Assembly (NCBI RefSeq): GCF_037975245.1 | Contig: NC_092581.1 | Span: 5,731,501 to 5,795,500 of the forward strand | Reading direction: 5' to 3' | Length of the DNA stretch: 64,000 nucleotides | DNA from: Apostichopus japonicus | Lineage: Eukaryota; Echinodermata; Holothuroidea; Aspidochirotida; Stichopodidae | In this document: piece by piece, positions 32,918 to 46,014 of the stretch | Numbering within the stretch: the stretch's first letter is position 1 | Layout of the letters: each line of letters opens with the position of its first letter | Position numbers and translations under genes: made by a program | Notes under the pieces: model-generated | Databases searched by the model: none | What the model saw: the letters and a program-made list of their open reading frames with translations, nothing else | What the model was told of the DNA's origin: nothing

Positions 32918-35900
32918 TCACCTCTTTGCTCCCCACCCATAGTCATTACCCCCACCACCCCCCCTTGGAGGTAAAGTTATGGCTATGTCAAGGTAATCAC
33001 CAATCTGAAATTTCTTGGAGGCGAGCGACACATTATCATCAGGCCCCTTCCTTCCTGAGCAAGTCATACCGATTTCTTTCAGACGATATCCTGGTGCTCT
33101 TGGGCTTGGGTACACGCTGGCGAAATCAAAGTATGTACCACGTCTTCTTGCTTCAGGGTTAACTTCTTTCACCAAACTGGACAGTTCCTTCAAGCTTGCA
33201 TCAAGCCTACAGTGTAAGAAATGAGCATTGATGAACACAGGTTAGTAATATTCAACAGTATGTGAAATGTGTGCATGACAAAACTGTGGGCAATTGGTAA
33301 CTAACTAGTACACATCACTAGTCAGTATTATGATATAATATACAAATGTGCTGAATGTCGTATCTGAGCTCAAAAGTGAGCGGTAGATACCAGGTGTACT
33401 GTGATGCAATACTTAAATGTTATACAGTACATACCATGTGTAAATTTGTAGTTCATTGGGAGGTGTGGTGCCTCTGTTAAATTCTTCGGGTCGGTGATGG
33501 CGATTGTTATTGCAAAACACCCGCAGGAGTAGAGGACAGACCTGTCGAAACAGAAAATTGGACAATACATCCCATTATTCAACCAAGTCGCAAAAACAGT
33601 TTGTTCAATTTCATACATAACCATTGGATGGAAACAGAGTTATGTGTGAATTTCAAATATAACTTATGGATGGAGTCATTGGTTTAAATGTGTATACTAG
33701 TATAACCATTCACAGGGAATTTGTAAGAAAGCATTACAGTAACAAGAGAATTAATTGCCAGGCCATGCCCTTCATAAATGTGTATGACATTAATTGCATC
33801 ACACATTGATGTGAAGGCTACCTACCAATATCACCATATCAAGTTTGGAGAAATTCCACCTTATGATTGCCAAGTGATTGCAGTATAAAGGTTTCAATAG
33901 CTCCCTTGTTGAGTTATGGTGCATACAAACTTGTGTTACATAAATTATGCTAAGCCTGCCTCCTCATCATCTGCATGAGTTGAAATTCACATCAACAAGT
34001 TAAGGCTACCTACCAATCTAACCATACCAAGTTTGAAGAAAGCTGACATGTGCTTGACAAGTTATTGCAATTTGATGTTTGACCCTCTGACCTCATTAAT
34101 ATTCATGAATGAGCACCAAATTCAATCGGGTTCATCTTCTTATTATGGGCCACCCACTCACCAAGTATGCTATTTATCAATCATTCCCTTGTCGAGTTAT
34201 CGTTCATACAAACGCGTTAATTTTTCATCTGAATACTAGACATGGTCCAACGATCTAACTTGATGCAGCGGTTTCAAGTTTACATATGTTACTCGCACTG
34301 CCTGATATTACGCAATGTCTGTCCACTCGCACGTTATCCTAGCGTTATCTGTGCCCACACATAACGTGTGATAGGTCGATGACTATGTAATGGCCTACAT
34401 CTAACTATTGACACTATGATGTGTGGTATGTCAACTACGATAAGAAAGATGCTAAACAAATATAAAAATAAGCTGATTCGTACTTGTTTCTTGTCTTGAG
34501 CTTAAGATTTGTAAGATATAATATCGGGCACGTAACACTTTTGCAAACATAACACATGAGACGGAATTTCTTTACCATAAAATATAGTAATGAAAGTGTT
34601 GGTGTAGAAAGTCAGCGCTGGTGTTTACAAACAGCGCGAACATGTGGCAGATTATGGCGGGTGCACTGAACAAAATAAGTTTCATTCGATTTTCAATATC
34701 CATGATGATGTATTATGTCACACCTGACAGCCACTTGGACGGACATAACTTGCGATTTGTAAAACACTACACAATTACGGGCGATTAAGTTTGATCGAGG
34801 GTATTTTATTGCTATAATATTAGATAAACTTGAGCAATGTTTACGCAACAAAACCGTAATTTTTTTTAATTGAGTTGACAAGAAATAAGGCACACATTAT
34901 TTGGCATATTTTGGACAGAAATAATCTGGGAAATTGTCACTTATTTGATACAGCCACAAAGTACAAAATACCAGACAAAGAGACACCTCTTATACATAAT
35001 TCTTATCTTCATTGAATCAGCAAAATTTATTTCAATTGCTCTTCATTCTCACAATGTACATATCAATTATTTAAGCAACACCCATTTGTGGGAGTTGAGT
35101 CCGTTCATTTTTGTACAAAAAAAACTTTCATCATTATTTTTCAAATAAAAAAAATAAAAAATAAATCTTTTATATTTCAAATGCTTGTGTTGTTCAAATT
35201 ATAACAAAGACTTGAAATTATTTGGAACACACAGCAGTACAAAGTACTTCAAACTTACTATGCTGGTTTGGACCATGATCAAACTGTGAAAACTGCCTTA
35301 ACTTTGTGTAATGTGTTGCACTGATAGAAACTGCAATAACTGTGCTCATAAGTCAAATTGAAACCACTTTTTAAATTGCAATATTAATCTACAAAGCCAC
35401 AGTGAAACAAGAAAACAATTGTATTCTGAGACATTTCTGTGTTATTTTTCGAGGAATTATACAGGAATTTTTTTGGGCTTGGAGCAGTTTGACTTCCGAC
35501 CTTTACAAGTATAATTTTTTCTTTTTCTGGTGGAATCAATTAAAAGTTAAAACCATTTTTGAAATCAATAGCTATAGGCCGGGGCTAGCTACAGTAAGGA
35601 ACTAGGCTTAGCCTAAACCACTTTTAAGTATTATGCAAAAACAGTAAGAACATCACCACCGATATCATTGGAAAGACCATTTTAGTCCTCAGTACAACAT
35701 CATATTAAAAGCCAACGTACTTGAAACCTATGATTGTTGTTCATGTGACTAAGAAGGGTACCATAAATTATAGTTTCTACAGTATGATAATAGTGACTAG
35801 TGTATGCCGTAACAAGAAAACGTACTTGCCGCTTGTACTGTAGTGTTCGTAGGCCTAGTCTTCCGTAGTAACTTAGGCTACAGTACGTTAGGCTAACACT

Positions 35901-36076
35901 CGGTAGAAAATTGTTTCGGCCTACCATAACCTACTTTAGCCCACTCATATTTAAAAACGTTGTACTTCAAACAAGCTGTTGGATAGGCAATTTTTGTAAT
36001 TTACCTTTTCACGATCGACTGGATTTTCAGCTGGCTTCTCAGGAGCTTCTGTTACGCGAGAAACTTGGGATGCCAT
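32918..36076 (-). CDS. SAP18: SAP18, Sin3/ASAP complex subunit
   Basis: Three coding exons: 36076-36005 (donor GTAAAT), 33541-33435 (donor GTATGT) and 33206-32918. Phases agree and give 155 aa, against 153 in human. PLLLRVFCNNNRHH, ELQIYTWLDASLKELSSLV, APGYRLKEIG, SGRKGPDD and KFQIGDYLDIAI are the hallmark blocks of SAP18's ubiquitin-like fold. SAP18 is a nuclear adaptor: with RNPS1 and acinus it forms the ASAP complex at exon junctions, and it was first found with the Sin3-histone deacetylase complex. The N terminus (ending in PVDREK) matches the family. The tail is glycine-rich (RGGGGGNDYGWG) instead of proline-rich. The first intron of about 2.5 kb contains a dispersed repeat. It is tail-to-tail with ACAT2. 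Confidence 0.97.
33810..34225. repeat. Dispersed repeat, two tandem copies in SAP18 intron 1
   Basis: Two diverged copies share GGCTACCTACCAAT, CATA(T/C)CAAGTTTG and (T/C)GAGTTATGGTGCATACAAAC-like blocks. Reverse-complement relatives (CTTGTAAACACGATATATCA, TTGGTAGGTAGATG) lie at 38095-38460. The class is unknown. Confidence 0.6.
34240..36004. other. Rest of SAP18 intron 1, no further feature
   Basis: AT-rich intron sequence with A/T runs near 34861 and 35120-35165. No coding exon or clear element was seen. Confidence 0.5.
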
Positions 36077-36209
36077 GATGTACTGTGCGTGTGTACAGAT
36101 GGAGTGGAGTCTTCTACTTACTGAGCTGAGGTTATGAGGCGCCGTTTATCAATAATTCGCTTACAGTAACACTATTTGTAAAGTTATTTCCAAGATTCTC
36201 TTTAATTAA

Positions 36210-36570
36210 AGGCATTGAAGACTAGCCCCAAACCGCGTGCGACCATCTGAAAAATTTTACTTTCTGTTGCTTGCAAGTGACGTTTTGTTCGTGTCGCTAC
36301 AAAATGCAGACAGTAATGAAACGTGATACCTTGTTATCTTTAGCTGGACCTGAGATGTCCATCGCTGTATCGTTTATACACTTTGCTGTGGGTATTGACC
36401 GAAACTGTATATGTACTGACTGTACACTAGTGTCTAATTACCGACGGTAGCAAGTTGTGTGTGTATTTTCTGGGACCGATGGAGGTGTCTAATACTTCTG
36501 GTACACCTCATTCGAAACTAGGTCAGATTACCGGCATTAGACGTTTCTTTTGCGCGAGTCTTCACACCCT
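36210..36570 (+). mobile_element. TTAA-flanked MITE (Kolobok/piggyBac-like), copy 3, intact
   Basis: 361 bp between TTAA at 36206-36209 and 36571-36574. Ends AGGCATTGAAGACT and (reverse complement) AGGGTGTGAAGACTC form imperfect inverted repeats. It matches the copies at 14931 and 30601 along its whole length. No coding capacity. It lies about 130 bp upstream of the SAP18 start codon, so it may overlap promoter sequence. Confidence 0.88.
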
Positions 36571-36784
36571 TTAATATTCGTCTTTCTTTTAGATCAACTT
36601 TTATCTAAGGAACTCATCAAAAAATAATTTTTCTTTTGATTTATAAATGAGGTACGTAACCTCTGAGCACCCTTCATACGTTTTTTTTCTTGATACGTGA
36701 TGACGGTTATGTTACATTACACATTGAAAAAGACAGTAGAACATATGACAACATGTAGAAGTAGTGTCAAAACATCTGGTCCAA

Positions 36785-36816
36785 CAGGGAGTCATATGTT
36801 CCATAACAACTCCCTG
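36785..36816. repeat. Miniature hairpin of two fused transposon ends (site 1)
   Basis: A 32-bp hairpin beginning CAGGGAGT and ending ACAACTCCCTG. It is flanked by GTCCAA on both sides, extending to GGTCCAAC if one end base is shared. The right arm reads, in reverse, CAGGGAGTTGTTATGG, which matches the left arm of the hairpin at 54629. Confidence 0.7.
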
Positions 36817-37502
36817 GTCCAACCGAACATTATTTCAATCAATCAGCTCCAAACCCCACCATAAGCCATTGTCGATTGACCAGCTGGTTAATACTTGACC
36901 ACCGAAAGATGATGGAGGTAGGGGCTCCATGACCCTGCCCTTGCACACGTCACTGCTTTTTCCCCTGTATACTTTTGAAGCAGAAACTAAACAGAGAGTT
37001 TACAGAAATTTGCCGCAGTAATCTTTATGTGGGTGCCCTCACTTTCCTCAATAAATGGGATGGCAGTCCTTGGAGCAGGCACTGGTGCAAAAATAACACC
37101 AAGAACTAGTCATTCACTGAATATTCATTGAGGGAGAAGGCTGGTATATACTAGTGTTCATCCCCAATTATCATGTGTTGACGTTTAAGATGAGCAACTG
37201 AAAGGCTCTCTAACCATTTGGATTCACAACACTATGACTAATCATGAATTTGTAAGATGTTGGCCTTGTTGGGCATATGTTTTGATTATGGGAATTCTGC
37301 TGGTGTTATTGTAGTATTTAGGGGGAGGGAGGAATGACATATCATGAATGACCTATAACCAGTGTTTAGTAAGTATTTTTTATCACAGTACTTGAGTACT
37401 CAGTACCAGATCACTGCTTTGTGGATCTGAGTGCTAGTGTCTAAGGACAGCAGTTTTTTTTTATCTGAGTAGGCCTACCTTGAGTACTTTTGATTTATTA
37501 AT

Positions 37503-37770
37503 CAACCGGTGCTGTGGACGAGTGGGTGAAGGCACTGACTTTCAAGCAATGATGCTTAACAATCGTGAGGTTCTGGGTTCGATACCCGGCTGGGTCATAG
37601 TAAAGTGGGTTTTCATCCTTTGGTTTACCTACCTGAAATGACTTTCTAAATTTAAAAGATTCCAAATTTGAGTTAAAATGTTGAATTGGAAGCCACCCAA
37701 CAAGAGTTTTAATCCATAAACCCTTGTGGGTTTCTCCCACAATTGTGATCGCTTAAGCGTCATAAAAATA
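37503..37770 (+). mobile_element. tRNA-derived SINE (Ser/Leu-like head)
   Basis: Near the left end TGGACGAGTGGGTGAAGG resembles a Ser/Leu-type A box and GGTTCGATACC a B box, about 50 bp apart. The intervening arm does not fold as a proper tRNA, and the sequence continues for about 170 bp, so this is a SINE head and body rather than a tRNA gene. The right boundary is approximate. Confidence 0.65.
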
Positions 37771-38094
37771 ACTGCTGATTAATAATATTAGTATACAAAT
37801 TTTCGCTTATAACTGCTCCATGTTCTCATAAAAAAATTGAATGTGACAGCATTGCTCAAATTTTGTTGTTTGGCAATTCAGAATGTCTGATATTATCAGA
37901 AGTTTTCAGATGTTGGAATGACAAATTGGTAGTAGTAATCAAGTAGAGTATTGTTATAGAGTAGTACATTATAGAATGCCCAAAGGATAAAAAGAAATGT
38001 GTGGCTTCCTGTCATGTAGCCTGTATTACATAAATACTTTTTGTTACAATGATGAAAGCTCAGTAACTTTGCGATCGTGCTGGCCTGTATGACA

Positions 38095-38460
38095 TGCCTA
38101 GCTTGTAAACACCATATCTCAACAAACACAAGTTGAAGCAACATCATTCTTGGTAGGTAGATGCCCCACGATGTGCCCTATTGTTTTTGGTTCCCATTTC
38201 ATTCAGTGCTTAATGTCAATCTCCCTGTAACCATGTCAGATTTAGTTTATACTTGGTAGGGTGATGTAAGTACATAGTATGTTCTTTGCAACAACTTTAT
38301 CTCATAAATATTCATGACTGGGTGGTGCTTACTGGGAATGGTCAAAATTAGCTTGTAAACACGATATATCAACAACCACAAGATGAAATGTCATACTTGG
38401 TAGGTAGATGAGGGCATGATGAGTACATTGCTTTTGGTTCCTATGCCATGTATATTAAGA
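38095..38460. repeat. Dispersed repeat copies, reverse relatives of 33.8 kb
   Basis: Two copies of GCTTGTAAACAC(C/G)ATAT(C/A)TCAACAA with TTGGTAGGTAGATG, about 250 bp apart. They are the reverse complement of blocks in SAP18 intron 1. Confidence 0.6.
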
Positions 38461-40020
38461 AATGGTAATAATAACAGTATGTCTAATAAGCTTTACACAT
38501 GTACTTGGATAAGTATATAGATACATACCTATGAGATCATAAAGTTTGACCTCATTAACATTTATCTGTTTTTACACTGTTGGGACAAAGTAAAAATAAG
38601 TACAATTTTTGTCGTATTTTGTATATATGTTTGGGCATCAGAACCACTAAACATGTTCTGGTTTAGTAAGTACTCGTCCTGACCATGTACCAAGAAGTTA
38701 AAATAGAGAACAAGTAAGAGTACTTCAGCATCTGAGTCAGAACAGGAATGATGAGTATGAGTACTTTAGCATTCAACTACTTTTCATGGAGACCGAGTAC
38801 TTGCACAAAAGTACAGTACTTCAACATAATCAACACTAATAACCTGTCAGTAGTAAATGTGATTGTTGGATGGGAGGATTTTAGGATTGTGTGATTGTTG
38901 GATGGGAGGACAAGCACTGTTTTTAGTTAATGAAAAGAGACTTCCTTGAATTGAAATAACCTGTAAGTAACAAACTAATTCATATCACATCGGCCATATA
39001 AAGAATCAAACATTCAAAATAATTACAGCAATCCTTGTCTTCTTTTCTACACAGCTAAAAATATTTATTTACAATAGTAGCAACTTAGTAACAGAAACAC
39101 CTTTTATAGTGTAAAGAAGATGTAATAAACATGTTTTTCTTTTCCACATTTTTTTTTGTGCCACAAATTTACGTCCCTCAACTTCACACTTAAGAAAGTT
39201 ACTATAGCAATCATTGTACTTGGAAAGCAAATATCCGACACCATCAGTTATCAAATGTTGAAATCACTTTGGTCGTTGACAAAAGAGTTTCCAAGCGAAC
39301 CGATTATAAAGAATGAGGACAACAAAGATCTGATGCAATTCACATTACAGGGGAGTCATCACTCAAGTATGTGAATTATTCAGTTACAATTTATTAAAAA
39401 TTCAATAGTTACTATAACAACACCATTCCATGCCCTTTATAAATTCAATTAACAGCAAAACCAACTGTAGCCAGCCATAAAATGCATTTCACTACAAAAC
39501 AACAATACCCACCACTACCAAGAACAAAAGAACTGTAACATTAATAAAGGTTTTAATTGGAATTATCTTAAGTATCTTCATTCAGGTAAACATTGAAGTC
39601 ATAGGACAATAACTAATTCACATTGCAAGGAATTGAAGTTATGTTATTTTGGCTGTTGTTGTTCTAACTTACAGTATGTAAATATTACAACTTTGCAAAA
39701 GGATCAGCTTATGTGTTAAAGTTCAAACAGAAGCTCTAGCCATCAGGAATATGGAAATACAACAGTTGACTAGGGGAAACCACAACAGCCATATCCCATT
39801 GATGATTTGTGCATCAACAGCAGGCTGGTACATCAAAATCACCACCAGTGCATTACAAAAGACTGATACAATAAATTAATGTCAGGATATGAAACCATTG
39901 ATATTTCATTATTATATCAACACTATACTGTAGCATCCAAATATACTAAAAGTAGCTCACTCACTCATTCAATCTTAGCAGACACTCTGGATTCTTCCTT
40001 CCTGTTAATCCTTTGAAGTT

Positions 40021-40320
40021 TCACAATATTTGGAAGCATATGCTACACCATCAGTATTTGTAACTGTTTTATTTTACTGCAGTTAATAGTTTTACACAAA
40101 TTAATTAAGATGCAGGCATATTGAAAAGAAGAATTTTAACATCAGGCTAGACTCACACTATTTGCAAGATTCACAATATAGGCTCACAATATTTGGAAGC
40201 ATTTGCTACGCCATCAGTATTTGTTTTATTTTACTGCAGTTAATAGTTTTACACAAATTAATGAAGATGCAGATGCAGGCATATTGGAAAAGAAGAATTT
40301 TAACATCAGGCTAGACTGAT
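40021..40320. repeat. Tandem duplication downstream of DYNLT1
   Basis: Two copies of about 135 bp, 170 bp apart, sharing TCACAATATTTGGAAGCAT, GTTAATAGTTTTACACAAAT and AACATCAGGCTAGACT. The second copy carries a small duplication (GATGCAGATGCAG). It probably lies in or near the DYNLT1 3' UTR. Minus-strand AATAAA hexamers occur within it and near 39064. Confidence 0.85.
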
Positions 40321-40690
40321 AAACTTACTAAGATAGATACATTAGCGGTATTGTTTGGAAAATGCCCAAGGCCCACAGTGAATACGAAACTACGCATTGA
40401 AATAGTTTGCAGGCACATTACTGCCCTGACAATATGCCTTCCATAAAGAGAGCATATATCCTAATGTTTCATTGTATTCACTATCTGCGTGTTATTTTAG
40501 ATCAAGCAAACACCGCAATGCAGTAACCATTTATAACATTGAATGCATCTAAATAGCACTTACATTTGAAGTCTTTCAAAGCCAAAACAGAGTTGGCAGT
40601 CACAACCTTATTTCTAGCTAATGGAATGGTTCAGTTGATACTTTGTGTAAATAATTTAGCCCATCCCATTGCTATCAACATGTTAAGGAG

Positions 40691-43600
40691 CTATATGGCT
40701 AAGCCAAACACGCTAACGATACAATACATGGTTTTGTTCTCCCATCTCACTGTGCAGCTACCATCTGTTTGGTTGTCCCAGAAACAGGAACTTGCTGTGT
40801 GTAATCCAGCACCATTCTTTTGCATTATTACACAAGTAACTGTGAATGAAGAAAGTATCATAGATTTAATTATGTTCATCAAAATTACTGGCGTTTACAA
40901 ATCACGACTGTGGTTATACTGTAGTGCCTGGGGCACATGTAACGAGCATTTTGTGAAATGATTTGATATAAGAATTTACAACAAACCACAATTCTCTGAT
41001 TTACAGTGATTTTCATCATGGATTAACTGACATGTTTGCAAACAGAGTTGCTACATTGAGAGACTTTCCAAACTACACTGACTTGAACATGCATACATAC
41101 ATTATGACATCAGTAAACTGACAAATCAAATAATGCTTCACACTTCTTGTTTGATGACAATGGAATATACCATTGTTTGAAAGGTCTTCAAAGCCACTTC
41201 TTTGCTGGCTTTCAAACTAAATAAGGTGCTCTCATTATTTATGTAGAAGCCTCAATTTTTGAGCATACACTTGGAGACAAGCAATCAGTTTAAGTTAAAT
41301 TATCATAAATTAAAGGTCAGGAATGATTTCTAAGAGTCAGTACAAAGTGAATGTGCTGTTTTCTGGTCATTCATATATATATATGACAAACAATAAGGCA
41401 ATAACGGCTCTTCAAACGACAGGATACTGTTGCAAGGAAATAAGATCCATACATAAAAACTCACCGATATATTTAAAGGGTTTGCCTAATTTTGTAAGCT
41501 GGTTCAAGCACTGTTCAACTACATTTGAGGTCCATTGGTTAACTTTGTTCTGTTGGTAAGCACTTCCCCCTATCGTGCCTTCTACTGCTTCTTTAACGAT
41601 GTTGCTCACCTCATCAACCACAAATGTAGTCTGAGAAAGGGAAAAAAATAACATATGGTAAAAATATCACATGGTACTAAAATGGCTCTGATGTTATGTG
41701 AAAAATACTTTTAGAATCACATCACCACAAAGAAATGTGCGTTCTCTTACTGTAAGGTACTGTAGGCATGTTGATACACTGATATGCATGGTTTATTTAA
41801 TAAACATCATATTCTGGACATGTAGGGCATAGTATTACTACATCCCAATGTTAGGCCCGAGTTGGGTAGCAAAAAACGATAACTGGAACCCGTTTATTAT
41901 TATCTGGTCGGGTAACAGGTAACTGAAACTAGGCTCACTTTTGATTTCAATTAATAGCTAGTGGTCAATATGCCGAACAACTGGTAAAAGAAAACAAAGA
42001 TGCAAGTTCTGAAACATATTTATCGATAACAATCTTTGAACTGACCAGTCAGGTCATTTAACGTTATGTACATAGCAGTTTCCCCTGCCAACCTTTTTGT
42101 CACAAAAATCGGAAGATTAACACCTTTTATGCAAAACGTAAGAAGATTCAGGGAAAAGTAGGAAGTTAAGCATTTTGCATAAGAAATTTTATAGCGATGT
42201 ATAAATTTTAAAACTGGAAGTTCAATTTTGTTGAGAAAAATACACAACTTTAACAATGGGAAACAATTATGTACACTGAACTGCGGTTACTGAGCTGTCG
42301 ACAATGTATATACTGTAGTACATAGAGCTCACAACAAGTTACCAGTGGGTACTGTAATACTACACTGCATTGTTTCCACTTTCAAGGAGATTTCCCGAAA
42401 AACGGTAAAAATTGGGAAATCTGGACGATTCGGGGAAATCTTTCAGGAAATCAAAACATTTCAGGTAATTCCGTGTAAATTGAGCGCAAAAAACACTTTA
42501 CACTTTTATGACAATCGTCACTGTCGCAATCTTCCATAATGCACATAATGCAGCCCAGTGTATTTAGCAGGGAGTTGAAATGGCACAACTCCCCGGTTAA
42601 ACAGTCAGCTCCTGTGTGTTGTTCTAGTTTGTGCTGCGATTTGGATTATTTGTTTGCAAGTCTTCATATATAGTCAGTCCTGTCTTAAAAAGTTTAAGCA
42701 CACATTTTTCATTCACAATGAGTGAAGAAAGAAGTAGGAAGAGTATGACGAATGAAGTAAAATTTAGTGATGTGTGGCTGTCAAACCCAAGTCTTTCCTG
42801 ACGAAGAAAGTTGGCAAAAAGTTTGTACCGTACTGCAGCACATGTATGGTAGACAAAACATTGGGTAAACGTACCATTGTGAGACATAAAGGTCTACACT
42901 AGTCTAAATCACACCAGCATGCTACAAAATGATCTCAAGAAGTTGGTAGGTCTTTAAGAGTTCCAGGATTTCTTTAATCTAGATCATCATCAGATTCTCA
43001 GGGCTGGGCAAACCCGGTGGTTGTCTATCAAAATGTGTGTTGATAGATTACTGGAGCAATATGAAGCACTAAAACCCTACTTTTGTGGTGCTTCATTGGA
43101 GGATCCAACACCTACAAACGATGTGAGTTCGAAAAGTCTAAATAACTTGTTTACACAGCCCTATCTGGAATTTGTGTCGTACAACCTTGACAGACTTACA
43201 TCCTTAAACAACCTTTTTCAAAGAGAAATGATGCAAAAAAGTTGCACAAATTGCAAAATGGCCTTTGCAGCAGATTTATGGAACTATCATATGTGAGACA
43301 GACCGTCCCTCTCAAAAAAGATATTAGCCTGGAAGAATACCATTTATCGCTCAACAAACTGTACACAGGATTTAAGACGATTCACACGATTCCAAATATT
43401 ATTGATGACTTGGGAACTTATCACCCAGATGTCAAACTGTTTCAAACGCATTGCAAAGGGTATCTTGTGGAAGTTTCAAGCAGATATTGAGCAGATTCAA
43501 AAACCTTGAGGAACTGGACTTCCTGAAATGCTTAACACCAGCAGAAGTTCAAAATCTATCAATACCTTCTTTGGCACCACTGTTCAAACGGTTGCTGAAT

Positions 43601-46014
43601 CTTAAGGAGGAAGCAGCAGCCCAAGATGCTGACACTGAATGAAGAGTGCAGGGTTGGCATTTTCCCAGGAAAAACCTGTTTTTCCCACTAAGCGGTAAAA
43701 ACCAGGTAAAAACCGGGAAAAACTGGTAAATACCGGTAAAAACCGCCTCCGTCTCGAAAACTATTATTACTTGTCTGTAATATGCAGGGTCATCAGTAGG
43801 CACGATATTGTTTCATGACAGGCATATGTTATTGAATATGGGAGTTTCTTAGCTTCATTTTGAGCTATTTTATCACCACCTAATTCTACTTTTTGTGGAA
43901 AAAAGAGTATTTTTCATATTGCACATGTTATTCTTTCATGATCTCTTTAGCAGTATGCATTGCCTATTGCCCAAACCATTATAGGTCTACACTGGGACAC
44001 TCACCCCTCCTAAATTCTTTAGGCCTATTATGTGCTCAGACAGTTCATTCAATTAATACAGTAGGCAACAGTCTATTGAGGTGAACTTCAATCCTGGGGG
44101 CTCAATAGAAACTGCTTTGAAACTATGTAAAGCACATGTTCTGAGAATTATGTGTTTAAACGTCAGTTATTTACTCTGGAAGTCCAGCTAATATTCACTT
44201 TGCAAAATTGTTATTCCGAGCTTGATAGGTTGAACACTATACAGGTATATTTTAGTTTCATGTAACTTATATTTTAAGACACAAAAACATGTTCATAGTT
44301 CATACTGTAGTTTGCAAGAATTTAACATGTACACTCTATGTAGTTTTCATTGTTACTTGAGAGATCTACTTGGCGAGCGAGTTGTAAAAGTTACACTGTG
44401 AATATGTTTGCTCACTTTCCATGTTTTTGTGATGGTGTTGCATTATATATGTAACAAGACAATGTGACATGTATAATATGACGAACCATAACCCTAGGAG
44501 GCACCAACAGTTTGATACTTGTCCATTCTCTAGATTATGTAATTATGCATCTCGAGAGGAAAATAAAGTTTGTTGATTTGAGCATCCAATATATAATTTA
44601 TTTGAATTATTCATAATAGTCTAATCGGTAAAACTTACAAAGTTATAGATCATGGCTGTTCTTTGGATGTTACCCAACCCCCTACCATAAGATGCCATTT
44701 TCTTGTAGTCTCCATGCTCCTCCACAAGTTCCACATGAATTTTAAGGAATTCTATATAATTTGAGGTTTTTTCCAGTTTTTCCCACTTATAGGTGGGAAA
44801 AACCTCCTGGTAAAAACCTGGTTTTTACCCGGCGGTAAAAACCGCCCGGTAAAAACCGGCCAACCCTGGAAGAGTGCAAGCGATTCACCCGGCGCTGGAT
44901 GGAAAATTGTCACCAAAAGACTACTGGAAGACTGAGCTCAAAGATGAACGAAGAGAATTTGTCTTTTCAAATCTCACAAAAATTGTGGTTGTGTGTTTTT
45001 CTTTCCCATTCTCTAATGCAGCCATCGATAGAGTATTTAGTCAGCTGAAGCTAATAAAGAATGACCACAGGTCTTGCCTTAAACAGGAAAGTTTGCTAGG
45101 ACTACTTATAACAAAGTTAAATTTCTAACAGCTTTAACCAATGGAGGCAGCAAAACTGGGCCCCAGTAAAAGAATCTTACGTTTTCACGCTAGAATGAGG
45201 TCAAACACAAATAATGAGGAGGTAGCTGTGATGCACCGAGACTTGTTGGCAGAGTAAGACTGTCAGTAAGCGAAAGGTAACGATTTGTTGTTGAAATTAG
45301 CCTTTGCCGTTCCAATACAGTTAACTTGCAATTAATCGTTTTGAATACCTGACATTTTTCATGGTTGCACTTTACCTGAAACCTTGTTAAACATGTCTTT
45401 TCACGCTGTTGTATAGAAAGTTTATGGGGACAGTGGTTGCGTGAGTCTATCTCCAAGACGCTTTGATAACTGGATGGCTATCATAGGCATGCACAAAGTC
45501 AATTTCAGGAAATGATAGCTGCATTTAAGGATATTTGGGGGCGCCTTTCGGGAAGTGCAATTTTGAAATGTAGAAACACTGCTACACTGTCACGCTTACA
45601 CTACAGTGGCATTGATATTGTAGTAGGCTAGGCTCATTTAATCTACTTCAATTCACCAAACTATGCACAATTTTATAACTATTTTTGGAGTGCATTCTAA
45701 GGGTACCAGAGAATGACGCATGTGAGAAAACCTTGAGATTTGACCATGAAAGCGAGAGAAACAGCATGTCTGCAAGCCCTTCCTTATTCTGTTGTTAGGC
45801 CTAATGTTACTTGGTAGCCTAAGTCAGTATGTGTGTTACAATACAAGGCTTTACGTAGGCTTATTGCCTAACGTGTACGTTTCCATGAAGGGCTGTGTTG
45901 CAACGGAAATGGTAAATACAATGTATTCCCGCAAGCTGGAAAACACAAATTATTGTCACTTATAATAATAATAATATATCTTATCACCTCTTCAGCTGAC
46001 TGTAGTTCATCCAT
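40691..46014 (-). CDS. DYNLT1: Tctex-type cytoplasmic dynein light chain
   Basis: Three exons: 46014-45988 (MDELQSAEE, donor GTGATA), 41630-41465 and 40839-40691. Phases agree and give 113 aa, the same length as human DYNLT1. [52 protein letters not shown] and [15 protein letters not shown] are almost identical to vertebrate Tctex-1. The protein forms a homodimer that binds the dynein intermediate chain and cargo at the base of the dynein motor. The first intron, over 4.3 kb, holds a transposase relic and its nested insertion. DYNLT3 is a close paralogue, but the [14 protein letters not shown] and GLAI blocks favour DYNLT1. Confidence 0.97.
42568..42595. repeat. Miniature hairpin (site 3)
   Basis: 28 bp: CAGGGAGTTG, an 8-bp loop, then CAACTCCCCG. 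It has the same terminal sequence as the hairpins at 36785 and 54629, with one mismatch. No clear flanking duplication. Confidence 0.55.
42718..45127 (+). mobile_element. Decayed hAT transposase (relic), interrupted
   Basis: Pieces in order: an N-terminal zinc-finger-like part (about 42718-42930: [17 protein letters not shown], then RHKGLH) with a frameshift and stops; a middle part (about 43021-43642: [14 protein letters not shown], then [12 protein letters not shown]) with at least two frame changes; and the C-terminal dimerisation block (44877-45127: [17 protein letters not shown]), diagnostic of hAT transposases. Much of the catalytic core between the N-terminal and middle pieces is deleted. 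The flanks of the nested insertion are in one frame, separated only by a TGA. The gene is dead. Outer terminal repeats were not located. It lies antisense in DYNLT1 intron 1. Confidence 0.82.
43649..44868. mobile_element. Non-autonomous hAT element nested in the transposase relic
   Basis: 1220 bp with terminal repeats CAGGGTTGG and an exact 8-bp duplication GAAGAGTG (43641-43648 and 44869-44876). Both ends are packed with GGTAAAAACC / GGGAAAAACC words, probable subterminal transposase-binding repeats. No coding capacity was seen inside. Confidence 0.9.

Noticed and set aside
37503-37597. A functional tRNA-Ser or tRNA-Leu gene
   Set aside because: A and B boxes are present, but the acceptor and anticodon arms do not pair well and the sequence continues as a SINE body.
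44869-45127. A stand-alone host gene encoding an 84-aa protein
   Set aside because: It is the C-terminal dimerisation block of the hAT transposase relic, continuing the frame broken by the nested insertion.
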